IMG/VR virus record: IMGVR_UViG_3300025168_013722
Location: 1 to 23,173 of that record
From: a virus
DNA length: 23,173 nucleotides
Strand: one strand, 5' to 3'
Positions 1-5,766 of this stretch are shown here, one piece after another. Each line of letters begins with the position of its first letter. Position 1 is the first letter of the stretch. The position numbers were made by a program, and so were the translations under genes. The notes below the pieces were generated by a model, which saw only the letters and a list, made by a program, of their open reading frames with translations, did no database searches and was not told where the DNA came from.

Positions 1-161
1 ATGATTTTATGATCGCTATCAACTTTTATTTGTAGTTTCATTACATCTCCACATTCTGGAGCACCCACAAGACCAGTACCGACAGAACTATCCCTATTAT
101 CCAAACTACCAACATTTTTTGGTCTATCATAATGTTCCAATACTTTATCCGAATATGCCAT
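1..161 (-). CDS. iscU: Fe-S cluster scaffold protein IscU (partial, 3' end beyond window)
   Basis: Only the first 53 codons are present; the gene runs off the left edge of the window. The visible N-terminus starts MAYSDKVLEHYDRPKNVGS and continues to GAPECGDVMKLQIKV, which is the standard IscU N-terminus; Cys37 and Asp39 match the first conserved cluster ligands of bacterial IscU. In bacteria IscU is the cytosolic scaffold on which the cysteine desulfurase IscS builds [2Fe-2S] clusters. The ATG shares one base with the TAA of the upstream nuclease gene (TAATG), so translation is probably coupled. A metallothionein-like peptide lies two genes upstream, giving a small metal-handling neighbourhood. 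Family assignment is firm from the sequence; completeness and the role in infection cannot be judged here. Confidence 0.9.
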   Translation of the reverse strand, partial: MAYSDKVLEHYDRPKNVGSLDNRDSSVGTGLVGAPECGDVMKLQIKVDSDHKI

Positions 162-679
162 TAGTTTTCATCCCATTGTAACAGTTCATGAACTCCCTGT
201 TCTTCTAGAAGTAAACGATTTTTCCAATGCTCGCCTTTAACATCATCTTTGTTCTGGCCAGTGTAACCAACTGCGTAACCACTCTCACACATCCATTTGT
301 TTATGTTTGTCCATCCTCCAAACTCATGCCCATCTTCTGTACAGTTAATCCAAAGTTCACCTAGTACTCTACCGAACTTACCTCTACTATCTGATTCTGG
401 ACATCGACATTGAATTTCAATATCATCTCTATCTGACAATATTGCCCAATGTATCCACGATGTTAATGCAGTCTTGGACAATTTACCATATATTTTTTCG
501 TTCTTGTGTCTTGTTCTGGATTCTGGTGTGTCTATTCCTAGTAAACGGATTCTATTACATATCCGTACATCGAAACCCAAATCAAAAATCGCATCGATAG
601 TATCTCCATCGACAATCTTTTCTACAGCAGTTATGTTATAAATGAACTCACAGGGTTCATTATTCGTATATTCAGCCAC
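161..679 (-). CDS. SNase-like (thermonuclease family) nuclease
   Basis: 172-aa staphylococcal-nuclease-like OB-fold protein. Visible landmarks in order: VDGDTID at about residues 23-29, RIRLLGIDTPESR at about 43-55 (the Arg and Asp-Thr-Pro-Glu typical of the calcium/active site), KFGRVLGELW at about 101-110 (second catalytic Arg), and a C-terminal NKWMCESGYAVGY helix region. No signal peptide is evident, so it probably acts in the host cytoplasm, perhaps in host nucleic-acid breakdown. The start is a GTG 7 nt after GAAAGGAT; an ATG 5 nt further upstream is in another frame. It sits between the Cys-rich peptide gene and iscU and overlaps iscU by one base. The family call is strong; the substrate (DNA or RNA) is unknown. 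Confidence 0.85.
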   Translation of the reverse strand: MAEYTNNEPCEFIYNITAVEKIVDGDTIDAIFDLGFDVRICNRIRLLGIDTPESRTRHKNEKIYGKLSKTALTSWIHWAILSDRDDIEIQCRCPESDSRGKFGRVLGELWINCTEDGHEFGGWTNINKWMCESGYAVGYTGQNKDDVKGEHWKNRLLLEEQGVHELLQWDEN

Positions 680-689
680 TTCATCCTTT

Positions 690-797
690 CTATATTGTTG
701 CGACTAACTCCTCATCACAGCCACATTGGTTATCAATTGTGCATTCACAGGGATCACAAGTACAATTTTCGCATTTGCATTCTTCGTTATTACACAT
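690..797 (-). CDS. 35-aa cysteine-rich metallothionein-like peptide
   Basis: Short ORF with AGGAG 8 nt before its ATG, read just after the nucleotidyltransferase gene (the ATG lies 2 nt from that gene's stop region, so the ribosome site is inside the upstream gene). The peptide is MCNNEECKCENCTCDPCECT followed by IDNQCGCDEELVATI. Nine of 35 residues are Cys, in four CxC pairs at positions 7/9, 12/14, 17/19 and 25/27 plus Cys2. Dense CxC spacing without aromatic residues is the hallmark of metallothioneins, which bind Zn, Cu or Cd through thiolate clusters. The acidic rest of the chain and lack of a signal peptide suggest a cytosolic metal buffer. It is not assignable to a named family from sequence alone; metal binding is inferred. 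Confidence 0.75.
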   Translation of the reverse strand: MCNNEECKCENCTCDPCECTIDNQCGCDEELVATI

Positions 798-798
798 T

Positions 799-2067
799 TT
801 ACTTCTCCTTTGGTTTATTCATGGACTTTCTACGTTCCACATCTTGTTTTCGTTTATCTTTGACAAGTCTTTTTGCAAATCGAGCAATAAGTCCTGCTTT
901 CTTTTTGACTATATCAGAGATTTTTCCACGTTCTGCATAACTAAGTTCTGATCTACTTTTTGTTTTAAGTTTGGGATAGAATTTTTTAACAACCATTTGT
1001 ATTGCAGATTTTCTCGCTCGCATCAAAAGTTTTGCTTTGGTTGCTGCACGTTTCATTGCACGTTTTCTTTTCATTATGAAAGAAGGTTTCTTTGCCATAA
1101 TTTTCATACGAATTGCCATTCTTCTTCGTTGTGAAGGAGACAACCCTCTTGATGGTGGTTTGGAATTTGCTGCTTTAACTGGTGCTTCTTCCAGTTCATC
1201 CAATCCCCACTCTTCCCTAATCTCAGCCAACTTAACTTTCATTCCTTTTGCGACTGCATTGTAAAGAGTATGACAATCTTTTTCTGACATACCAGAAGGA
1301 ACACCCATTTTGAAAATATCATAATTTTTATCTTTAACTGCAGCTCTCATCTTTGATGCAGACATTCCACTTGTTCCTTCTGCATCTGGATCTCTTTCTC
1401 CTGCTGAAATTACATCTATGTCTTCAAATCTATAAAAACCATGTTTAGATTCTATATCATTGTATTTGTTCAATAAAGTTTTAAATTCTCTTACACGATC
1501 ACTTCCTACAACCATGATAACCTTTGAGAATTTTCCTGTTTTATGAATTTCTGACAATGCGTGGAGTGCTGTTTTTGCTTCTGTTCTCATGAAAGAAGTT
1601 CGATGTTTGGGAAACATCATTTTCATGAATACTATTTTTTGGTCGTTTGATAGGGGATTCTTCTTTGCATCTTGAGAATGACTTGTGTATACAAAACTTT
1701 CGGCTTTGGCTCTGGTAGCGGTACTCCCGACTACATTTAACAATTTTTCATGACCGATTGTTGGGGGGTTGAATCGACCAAACGTGAATACCGCCGTAGT
1801 TCCTCTTACTTCTTTGATAAATTTTTCGTATGATTTTTTTGATTCGTTTGTTCTTTGTTGATGATCACTATGGTCTTGTTCTTCTTCTTCATCACCTTCT
1901 TTTTGTTTTGACTTGACTTTATTTCGTGCAACTTCTATCTTACCTCTGATGGTTGCAGGATCGCCCCAACGAGAATCTTGATATGTTTCATCTCCAAACA
2001 TCTCTTCCCATTCGGTTGCTTCGTGTAAAGAAGTTGCTATTTTTGCATTTCGTTTGTGGTTGTTCAT
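799..2067 (-). CDS. Cytidylyltransferase-like nucleotidyltransferase with basic C-terminal tail
   Basis: 422-aa protein. Residues 1-90 are charged with an acidic patch (about 58-65). A Rossmann-type nucleotidyltransferase domain follows: FTFGRFNPPTIGHEKLL at about 95-110 contains the HxGH-type signature in the form TIGH, and TSGMSASKMRAAV at about 232-244 is the second ATP-binding signature (ISxTxxR-like). From about 305 to the end the chain is extremely rich in Lys and Arg, suggesting nucleic-acid binding. The family includes NMN adenylyltransferase and CTP:phosphate-donor cytidylyltransferases; the substrate cannot be read here. The ATG overlaps the upstream stop as ATGA; a TTG 9 nt earlier is possible but has no ribosome site. 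The four-base overlap with the ligase-like gene suggests the two products work together. Confidence 0.75.
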   Translation of the reverse strand: MNNHKRNAKIATSLHEATEWEEMFGDETYQDSRWGDPATIRGKIEVARNKVKSKQKEGDEEEEQDHSDHQQRTNESKKSYEKFIKEVRGTTAVFTFGRFNPPTIGHEKLLNVVGSTATRAKAESFVYTSHSQDAKKNPLSNDQKIVFMKMMFPKHRTSFMRTEAKTALHALSEIHKTGKFSKVIMVVGSDRVREFKTLLNKYNDIESKHGFYRFEDIDVISAGERDPDAEGTSGMSASKMRAAVKDKNYDIFKMGVPSGMSEKDCHTLYNAVAKGMKVKLAEIREEWGLDELEEAPVKAANSKPPSRGLSPSQRRRMAIRMKIMAKKPSFIMKRKRAMKRAATKAKLLMRARKSAIQMVVKKFYPKLKTKSRSELSYAERGKISDIVKKKAGLIARFAKRLVKDKRKQDVERRKSMNKPKEK

Positions 2068-3287
2068 TTTGTCCAATTCTTTGCTGCATTGAAATTAGCA
2101 CGTGAAAATTCCATGCGATCAACAAGTTTCACCGCACTTCCCATCTGATCTATTGCAACAAAACCTTCTGCTGGTGTTACCCGATATCCATTTTCGGTAC
2201 GAATGAAGGTGTCCATAACCCCTTTGGCTGATTCTAATTTGCGAATTATCATGTTCTTTGCATCGACCAAATGATTTTGCATATCGAAAATAGTCTGTAG
2301 GCCTTTCTTATTAGAAGAAAGAAATCCAACAACCGCATCTTTGGTCTGTTTTTTTGCTTGTTTTGCTTTTGGGGTCTTTACACTATCTATGTTTTTTTGA
2401 AGTTTAACATCTATATATTTGATTAAATCAGAAGTGTGTTTAGTGGTGTTTGATATCTTCTGGCCTTCTCTGACTTTCACGTTATTAAATGTCTTGATTA
2501 ATGTCACGATATCGTCACGATTCATCAATTGTTTCATGAAATTTGCACTCATCTTACGAAATGTTTTTCCTGCAAGAGATAATACTGCTGTTATCTTATC
2601 CGTTTCTGACTTGTTAAAATTCACAGTTCCAGATGTATCTTTGTAATCTGCATCAGTAAACCATACATCATTTGTATTAGTTAATCCTTTTATATTCGCA
2701 CCGAAAGATGCCCGCATATCTTGGAGCTTCGTTCCTGAGTAAGTGGTATGCCAGACAATACCCATTTTCGATTTTTCAATCTTACTGGCACTTTCCTTTG
2801 GTACGGCATACGTAATTGTATTGGGTGTGAAGGTAATATGAGAGATGCCATCTATTATTTCTGTTGAAAAGTCATCTTGTGTAAATAACATATCTCCTTG
2901 TAGAACATCCGTTATTCCTAACTTTGGGAGATACTTGAGTGCAACTTTTAACTTTGCATTGAGTCCAGCCGAGGAATGATTTGCATCTATATCCGCATCT
3001 GTGTAATTGACTTTAGGAGTTACGTTGAACACTCCTTTTGTTCCTACAAAAAACTTGTCATTCTCTGGATTGATCCCTGCAAATATCGCAGGGGCTCCAT
3101 CCCACTTAACTGTAACGTTGACACTTTTCTTTGAACTTCCTGCAAGCATATCTCTCAATGACTGTAAGAAGTTAATTGCGCCCCTAGTCCCATTGATGCC
3201 ATTGTTCAGAACTTCATCTTCTAGATGTTCCAAATGAAGGTTTTTACCTTCTTTTGCCTCAATAAGGTATTCTTTGAATCGTAACAT
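2064..3287 (-). CDS. Ligase-like nucleotidyltransferase (DUF6267-type conserved phage protein)
   Basis: 407-aa protein resembling a conserved family of marine T4-like phages usually left as a DUF. The sequence shows a set of motifs in the order of the covalent nucleotidyltransferase (DNA/RNA ligase, capping enzyme) superfamily: VKWDGAPAI with K61-x-D63-G64 (motif I, the AMP-accepting Lys), GTKG at 82-85 (the SRxG-like segment), QGDMLF at 130-135 (motif III position), GIVWHTTY at 176-183 (motif IIIa position), EGFVA at 374-378 (motif IV) and VKLVDR at 386-391 (motif V). A helical insert rich in Lys (about 230-350) separates IIIa from IV. It is preceded by a late promoter and a structured leader. 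The motif set is seen directly; enzymatic activity and substrate are inference. Confidence 0.7.
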   Translation of the reverse strand: MLRFKEYLIEAKEGKNLHLEHLEDEVLNNGINGTRGAINFLQSLRDMLAGSSKKSVNVTVKWDGAPAIFAGINPENDKFFVGTKGVFNVTPKVNYTDADIDANHSSAGLNAKLKVALKYLPKLGITDVLQGDMLFTQDDFSTEIIDGISHITFTPNTITYAVPKESASKIEKSKMGIVWHTTYSGTKLQDMRASFGANIKGLTNTNDVWFTDADYKDTSGTVNFNKSETDKITAVLSLAGKTFRKMSANFMKQLMNRDDIVTLIKTFNNVKVREGQKISNTTKHTSDLIKYIDVKLQKNIDSVKTPKAKQAKKQTKDAVVGFLSSNKKGLQTIFDMQNHLVDAKNMIIRKLESAKGVMDTFIRTENGYRVTPAEGFVAIDQMGSAVKLVDRMEFSRANFNAAKNWTK

Positions 3288-3330
3288 TCTTATTACAAAA
3301 TTTTGTTTTTATAGGGTAGGTATGACAAAC

Positions 3331-3404
3331 TAATGAGGGGAGAGGCCATATCCAGAAGATTCAGAAAATCTTCTTTGCGAATATTCCCTCCATAACCCTC
3401 ATTA
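3331..3404 (-). promoter_or_regulatory. Structured leader RNA element upstream of the ligase-like gene
   Basis: Non-coding DNA between two genes with nested inverted repeats. An outer pair, TAATGAGGG (3331-3339) and CCCTCATTA (3396-3404), encloses an inner perfect hairpin, AGAAGATT (3354-3361) and AATCTTCT (3367-3374) with a 5-base loop. The late promoter box lies at 3407-3414, so a transcript starting about six bases past the box would begin within the outer stem. Function is unknown: mRNA protection or translation control are options. A 13-codon ORF (ATG at 3403-3401 to TGA at 3363-3365) also lies inside and is judged unlikely. Confidence 0.55.
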
Positions 3405-3406
3405 AT

Positions 3407-3414
3407 TATTTATA
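3407..3414 (-). promoter_or_regulatory. T4-type late promoter box TATAAATA
   Basis: A perfect copy of the T4 late promoter -10 box (TATAAATA, read by the gp55/gp33/gp45-modified polymerase in T4) on the minus strand, just before the structured leader and the ligase-like gene. Predicted +1 is near 3401. Confidence 0.7.
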
Positions 3415-3417
3415 ATA

Positions 3418-3732
3418 CTAAGACACTAAAGGAGATTCAGGATCTGGCATCTGCATTGCTGCGGCCGAAAATTCCTCCATAGAAGAGGGAACAAACTCCG
3501 GCGGCGGATCATCAGTACGAAAAGTAACTAAATTTCCGAAATGATCTTCTGCAATGAAATGACATTCTGCATTTTTAGTGTGCATCGGTGAGGTAATACC
3601 GACAATATGAAGATACACTCTCATTTCTAGATTGGCATAATACCCACCTACATGAACATTGAGAGTAAATTTTTCTCTACGAAATAGATCTAAATCAACG
3701 ATGTTATCGTTGTTTCCATTCTTTTTCTTCAT
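3418..3732 (-). CDS. Conserved-looking phage protein of unknown function (104 aa)
   Basis: Not recognised. The N-terminus is polar (MKKKNGNNDNIVDLDLF), followed by a region of alternating hydrophobic and polar residues suggesting a beta-rich fold (TLNVHVGGYYANLEMRVYLH; HFIAEDHFGNLVTFR), then a Pro/Met-rich, probably disordered C-terminal tail (about residues 75-104). No signal peptide or membrane segment. Its ATG lies inside the 3' end of the bS21 gene, overlapping it by 29 bases in another frame, so it is co-transcribed with that gene from the sigma70 promoter at 3998-4026. The sequence ends just before the late promoter at 3407-3414. Confidence 0.75.
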   Translation of the reverse strand: MKKKNGNNDNIVDLDLFRREKFTLNVHVGGYYANLEMRVYLHIVGITSPMHTKNAECHFIAEDHFGNLVTFRTDDPPPEFVPSSMEEFSAAAMQMPDPESPLVS

Positions 3733-3937
3733 TCTGTATTTTTCTGATAACTTTTAATTCATCTTTCATGCGTTGTCTTGCAGCCTCTTCTCGTTTCAAT
3801 TTTCTTTTGAGACAAGGTTTAACAAAATGGGACTTAGCACGAACATCTTTCATGATGCCCTCATTCATGACCATTGATTTGAATTTGCTCAACACATGAT
3901 TCATGTTATCTCTTGGTTTTACTTTAATAGTAATCAT
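3704..3937 (-). CDS. rpsU: Ribosomal protein bS21
   Basis: 77-aa basic protein with the bS21 layout: an N-terminal IKVKPRDNMNHVLSKFK strand-helix segment, the linker GIMKDVRAKSHFVKPCLKRK corresponding to the conserved region that joins the helices in bS21 (consensus ...EVRRREFYEKPTxxRKR...), and a Lys/Arg/Glu-rich C-terminal helix. In bacteria bS21 is the last small-subunit protein to join, lies near the anti-Shine-Dalgarno region of 16S rRNA and helps initiation. Virus-encoded bS21 is established in marine phages, including pelagiphages. The gene has a perfect-consensus sigma70 promoter about 60 bp upstream (3998-4026), so it is probably early. The ribosome site before ATG is weak and A-rich (AAAAATAAT). 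A plausible role is steering host ribosomes to phage mRNAs with weak Shine-Dalgarno sites. Confidence 0.88.
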   Translation of the reverse strand: MITIKVKPRDNMNHVLSKFKSMVMNEGIMKDVRAKSHFVKPCLKRKLKREEAARQRMKDELKVIRKIQNEEKEWKQR

Positions 3938-3997
3938 ATTATTTTTCTATTCATGTTATAGTTTATGTGACAGATTATTCTCTCACTTTCTTCTATC

Positions 3998-4026
3998 ATT
4001 ATAACAATTTATAATGCATTTGTCAA
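3998..4026 (-). promoter_or_regulatory. Sigma70-type promoter for the bS21 gene
   Basis: On the minus strand: TTGACA (4026-4021), 17-base spacer, TATAAT (4003-3998). Both hexamers match the bacterial consensus exactly and the spacing is optimal. It overlaps the end of the Na/Pi gene and reads into bS21. Confidence 0.85.
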
Positions 4027-4027
4027 G

Positions 4028-4522
4028 TCAAAATTTAGACATATATCTTGCAATCTGTTGTACAAATGGAAGCAATAGGGCTGCCATAAACAGATTTACA
4101 CCAGTATGTACCATCGCTATTTGTTTAGTAATCCCTACAGGCATACCATCGCTCACTAACATTCCTGCTAGCCAAATAGTTCCTGTAGTTCCTATGTTTG
4201 CACCAAGTACAGCAGCAATTGCAGATGGTAAAGGCAATGCACCACTCGCTACTAATCCTATAATGGCAGTAGTTGATAGTGATGAAGATTGCCATAGAAG
4301 AGTCATTACAATTCCACCTACGAACATATAGTATGGATTGCCTAAAAAGTATTCCATATGTTCTAGCTTCCCCATACTCTTCATTCCTCCGCTGAAAAGT
4401 TTGAGTCCTATGTAAAAAATTACCAAACCAATTAGTGTCTGTATTACAGGATTATTAAATTCTGTCAAGGAGCTCCTTTTATATTTCCAATAATCGTAAA
4501 GTTGTCTATGTTTTTTCTTCAT
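4028..4522 (-). CDS. Half-length Na+/phosphate cotransporter (Na_Pi_cotrans repeat) membrane protein
   Basis: 164-aa membrane protein containing one Na/Pi-cotransporter repeat: LWQSSSLSTTAIIGLVASG at about 76-94 with the family's QSSS signature (78-81) and GANIGTT at 107-113. Hydrophobic segments lie at about 28-44, 66-92, 98-120 and 138-158. Cellular relatives (NptA, YjbB) carry two inverted repeats in one chain of 300 or more residues; here only one is present, so it may dimerise. It would sit in the inner membrane and help phosphate entry, a common limitation in the ocean. The ATG at 4522 is preferred over a TTG at 4549, because the latter adds a polar extension and lacks a ribosome site. 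Family call strong, transport activity of a half-protein inferred. Confidence 0.82.
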   Translation of the reverse strand: MKKKHRQLYDYWKYKRSSLTEFNNPVIQTLIGLVIFYIGLKLFSGGMKSMGKLEHMEYFLGNPYYMFVGGIVMTLLWQSSSLSTTAIIGLVASGALPLPSAIAAVLGANIGTTGTIWLAGMLVSDGMPVGITKQIAMVHTGVNLFMAALLLPFVQQIARYMSKF

Positions 4523-4568
4523 ACTGTATTTAGTTTTACATTTTTCCAAATATTAGAAAATCATTTCT

Positions 4569-4576
4569 TATAAATA
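4569..4576 (+). promoter_or_regulatory. T4-type late promoter box TATAAATA
   Basis: Perfect late box on the plus strand, in the divergent gap between the Na/Pi gene and the Asn cassette. If the box occupies -13 to -6, +1 falls at 4582, the first base of the hairpin at 4582-4606. Confidence 0.75.
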
Positions 4577-4581
4577 AAAAG

Positions 4582-4606
4582 AAATCTCTTTTTAAGGTAG
4601 AGATTT
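4582..4606 (+). promoter_or_regulatory. 5'-terminal hairpin of the Asn cassette mRNA
   Basis: AAATCTCT (4582-4589), 9-base loop, AGAGATTT (4599-4606), followed by four T. It looks like an intrinsic terminator, but it lies between the late box and the AGGAGG ribosome site of the gene, and its 5' arm starts at the predicted +1. A protective 5' stem-loop is therefore the better reading; partial termination or attenuation remains possible. Confidence 0.5.
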
Positions 4607-4622
4607 TTTTAGAAAGGAGGCA

Positions 4623-5501
4623 ATGTCATCCCTTATATCACCTTATGAATTTACTGAAGTAACCCGCCAACTCCGATCCTTTTTTGATGAAAAAGGATTT
4701 CAAGAAGTACATACCCAAAACAGATTATCTATACTTGCTGCTTGTGAAGATCCAACAACAGTTGCGACTTACGAGTACTCTGGACAAATCTGGCCTTTAC
4801 CTCAAACTGGTCAAATGTGGTTAGAATATGAACTACTGACAAAACCAGAATTGAAAGGGTGTTATTGTGTATCAACATCATATCGACAAGAACAGAATCC
4901 AAAAGAAGGAAGACATGAATTAATCTTCCCAATGTTTGAATTTGAGGCTCCTGGCGATTTTGAAGATTTACTTCAATTAGAAAACGATCTTTGTAAACAT
5001 CTTGGATTCAAATGTGATCATGAAAGGAATCGTTTTACTGAAAATTTCCCTGGCGGTTTTTATCAAAGTGTGCTAGCAAAATATACTGGTGTAGAATTAG
5101 ATGCCGGTCATGAAGAGGAAATGTATAAAGAATATGGAGATGTATTCTTTTTAACGCATTTTCCAGAATCAACAAGTCCTTTTTGGAACATGAAACTTGG
5201 TGAAATGGATGTGAAAAAGGAAAAGAAACTTGCTAATAAATGTGATGTTATCATGGGCGGAATGGAAACTATTGGTAGTGCGGAACGTGGTACTGATGTT
5301 GATGAAATGAAAAATCAATTCTATACTATCTCTGAAGGCGGTTATGCAGAATTATTGTTTAATCTATTCGGAAAAGATAGAGTAGAAGCAGAACTTGAAC
5401 AATTTCTTGCACACGATTTCGTTCCACGATATGGTGGTGGAATTGGTATAACTAGAATGATTAGTGCTATGAAACGTGCTAGGTTAATCGTAAATGACTG
5501 A
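4623..5501 (+). CDS. AsnA/AsnRS-like class II aminoacyl-tRNA synthetase catalytic domain without anticodon-binding domain
   Basis: 292-aa protein made only of the class II synthetase core. Motif 2 is YRQEQNPKEGRHELIFPMFE (residues 87-106, with R88, E90, R97-H98) and motif 3 is GGGIGITRM (271-279, with R278). The segment IGSAERGTDVDEMKNQFY (217-234) resembles both AsnRS (GGSxRE...) and AsnA, and EAELEQFLAHDFVPRYGGGI before motif 3 resembles AsnA (asparagine synthetase A). No N-terminal OB anticodon-binding domain exists: the catalytic core starts within 10-15 residues. Known precedents are AsnA and the archaeal AsnRS paralogue that makes asparagine. AAAGGAGG lies 2 nt before ATG. It heads the window's only plus-strand unit, ending in a tRNA with Asn anticodon. 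Asparagine synthesis and tRNA charging are both possible; the choice is inference. Confidence 0.78.
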   Translation: MSSLISPYEFTEVTRQLRSFFDEKGFQEVHTQNRLSILAACEDPTTVATYEYSGQIWPLPQTGQMWLEYELLTKPELKGCYCVSTSYRQEQNPKEGRHELIFPMFEFEAPGDFEDLLQLENDLCKHLGFKCDHERNRFTENFPGGFYQSVLAKYTGVELDAGHEEEMYKEYGDVFFLTHFPESTSPFWNMKLGEMDVKKEKKLANKCDVIMGGMETIGSAERGTDVDEMKNQFYTISEGGYAELLFNLFGKDRVEAELEQFLAHDFVPRYGGGIGITRMISAMKRARLIVND

Positions 5502-5655
5502 TGAAATAATTCCAGTTTATAAAGATGGTAAATTATTTTCAGTAAAAAGTAATAAAACAATTCCAGTTTATAAAAATGGTGCTGGTATACATGAAGTATT
5601 AGATCAATTGCATAGACAAGCAATTGAGTTGAAAAGACTAGAAGAAAAAGATTGA
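5494..5655 (+). CDS. 53-aa peptide with two IPVYK(D/N)G repeats between synthetase-like gene and tRNA
   Basis: Not in a family I recognise. The ATG overlaps the end of the synthetase-like gene (ATGACTGA), a typical coupling arrangement, and the stop is one base before the tRNA. The peptide has two copies of a short motif, IIPVYKDG (5-12) and TIPVYKNG (22-29), encoded by a near-identical 22-base direct repeat at about 5508-5529 and 5559-5580, followed by a predicted charged helix, HEVLDQLHRQAIELKRLEEK. Its position suggests a partner of the synthetase-like protein or of the tRNA, perhaps supplying an RNA contact that the trimmed synthetase lacks; this is speculation. Length and overlap make it a likely real gene. 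Confidence 0.6.
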   Translation: MTDEIIPVYKDGKLFSVKSNKTIPVYKNGAGIHEVLDQLHRQAIELKRLEEKD

Positions 5656-5656
5656 T

Positions 5657-5735
5657 TGCAGGGTGGCGAAATTGGCAAACGCATTCCGTTGTTGGCGGTC
5701 ATAAACTGAAGGTTCGATTCCTTCCCCTGCAGCCA
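5657..5735 (+). tRNA. tRNA with GUU anticodon (Asn), atypical anticodon stem
   Basis: A cloverleaf can be drawn: acceptor TGCAGGG (5657-5663) pairs with CCCTGCA (5725-5731), discriminator G (5732) and encoded CCA (5733-5735); D stem GCG/CGC (5666-5668, 5680-5682) around a loop with GG; T arm GAAGG-TTCGATT-CCTTC (5708-5724). The loop TTGTTGG (5689-5695) gives anticodon GUU for Asn, and G73 also fits Asn identity. Oddities: only three anticodon-stem pairs form (CCG/CGG), positions 27:43 and 28:42 are mismatched, the variable region is 7 nt, and the D arm looks more like a tRNA-Leu. It is transcribed with the synthetase-like gene. It could be a divergent functional tRNA or a decayed one. Confidence 0.8.
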
Positions 5736-5766
5736 ACCTTATATCTTTGAAGGAATAACTATTTAG

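Noticed and set aside
739-951. Plus-strand ORFs opposite the nucleotidyltransferase gene and similar plus-strand ORFs elsewhere
   Set aside because: Antisense to well-supported genes, without ribosome sites or recognisable protein features.
3363-3403. 13-codon leader peptide in the structured region
   Set aside because: No ribosome site and it lies within paired RNA; length is within chance expectation.
4524-4531. ACTAAATA on the minus strand as late promoter of the Na/Pi gene
   Set aside because: Predicted +1 would fall inside the ATG codon, leaving no leader.
4582-4606. Hairpin plus T-run as an intrinsic terminator
   Set aside because: It lies between the late promoter and the start codon of the synthetase-like gene, with its first base at the predicted +1. 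No upstream plus-strand gene exists to terminate.
4623-5501. Full AsnRS or AspRS or LysRS
   Set aside because: The N-terminal OB anticodon-binding domain is absent; the catalytic core begins within the first 15 residues.
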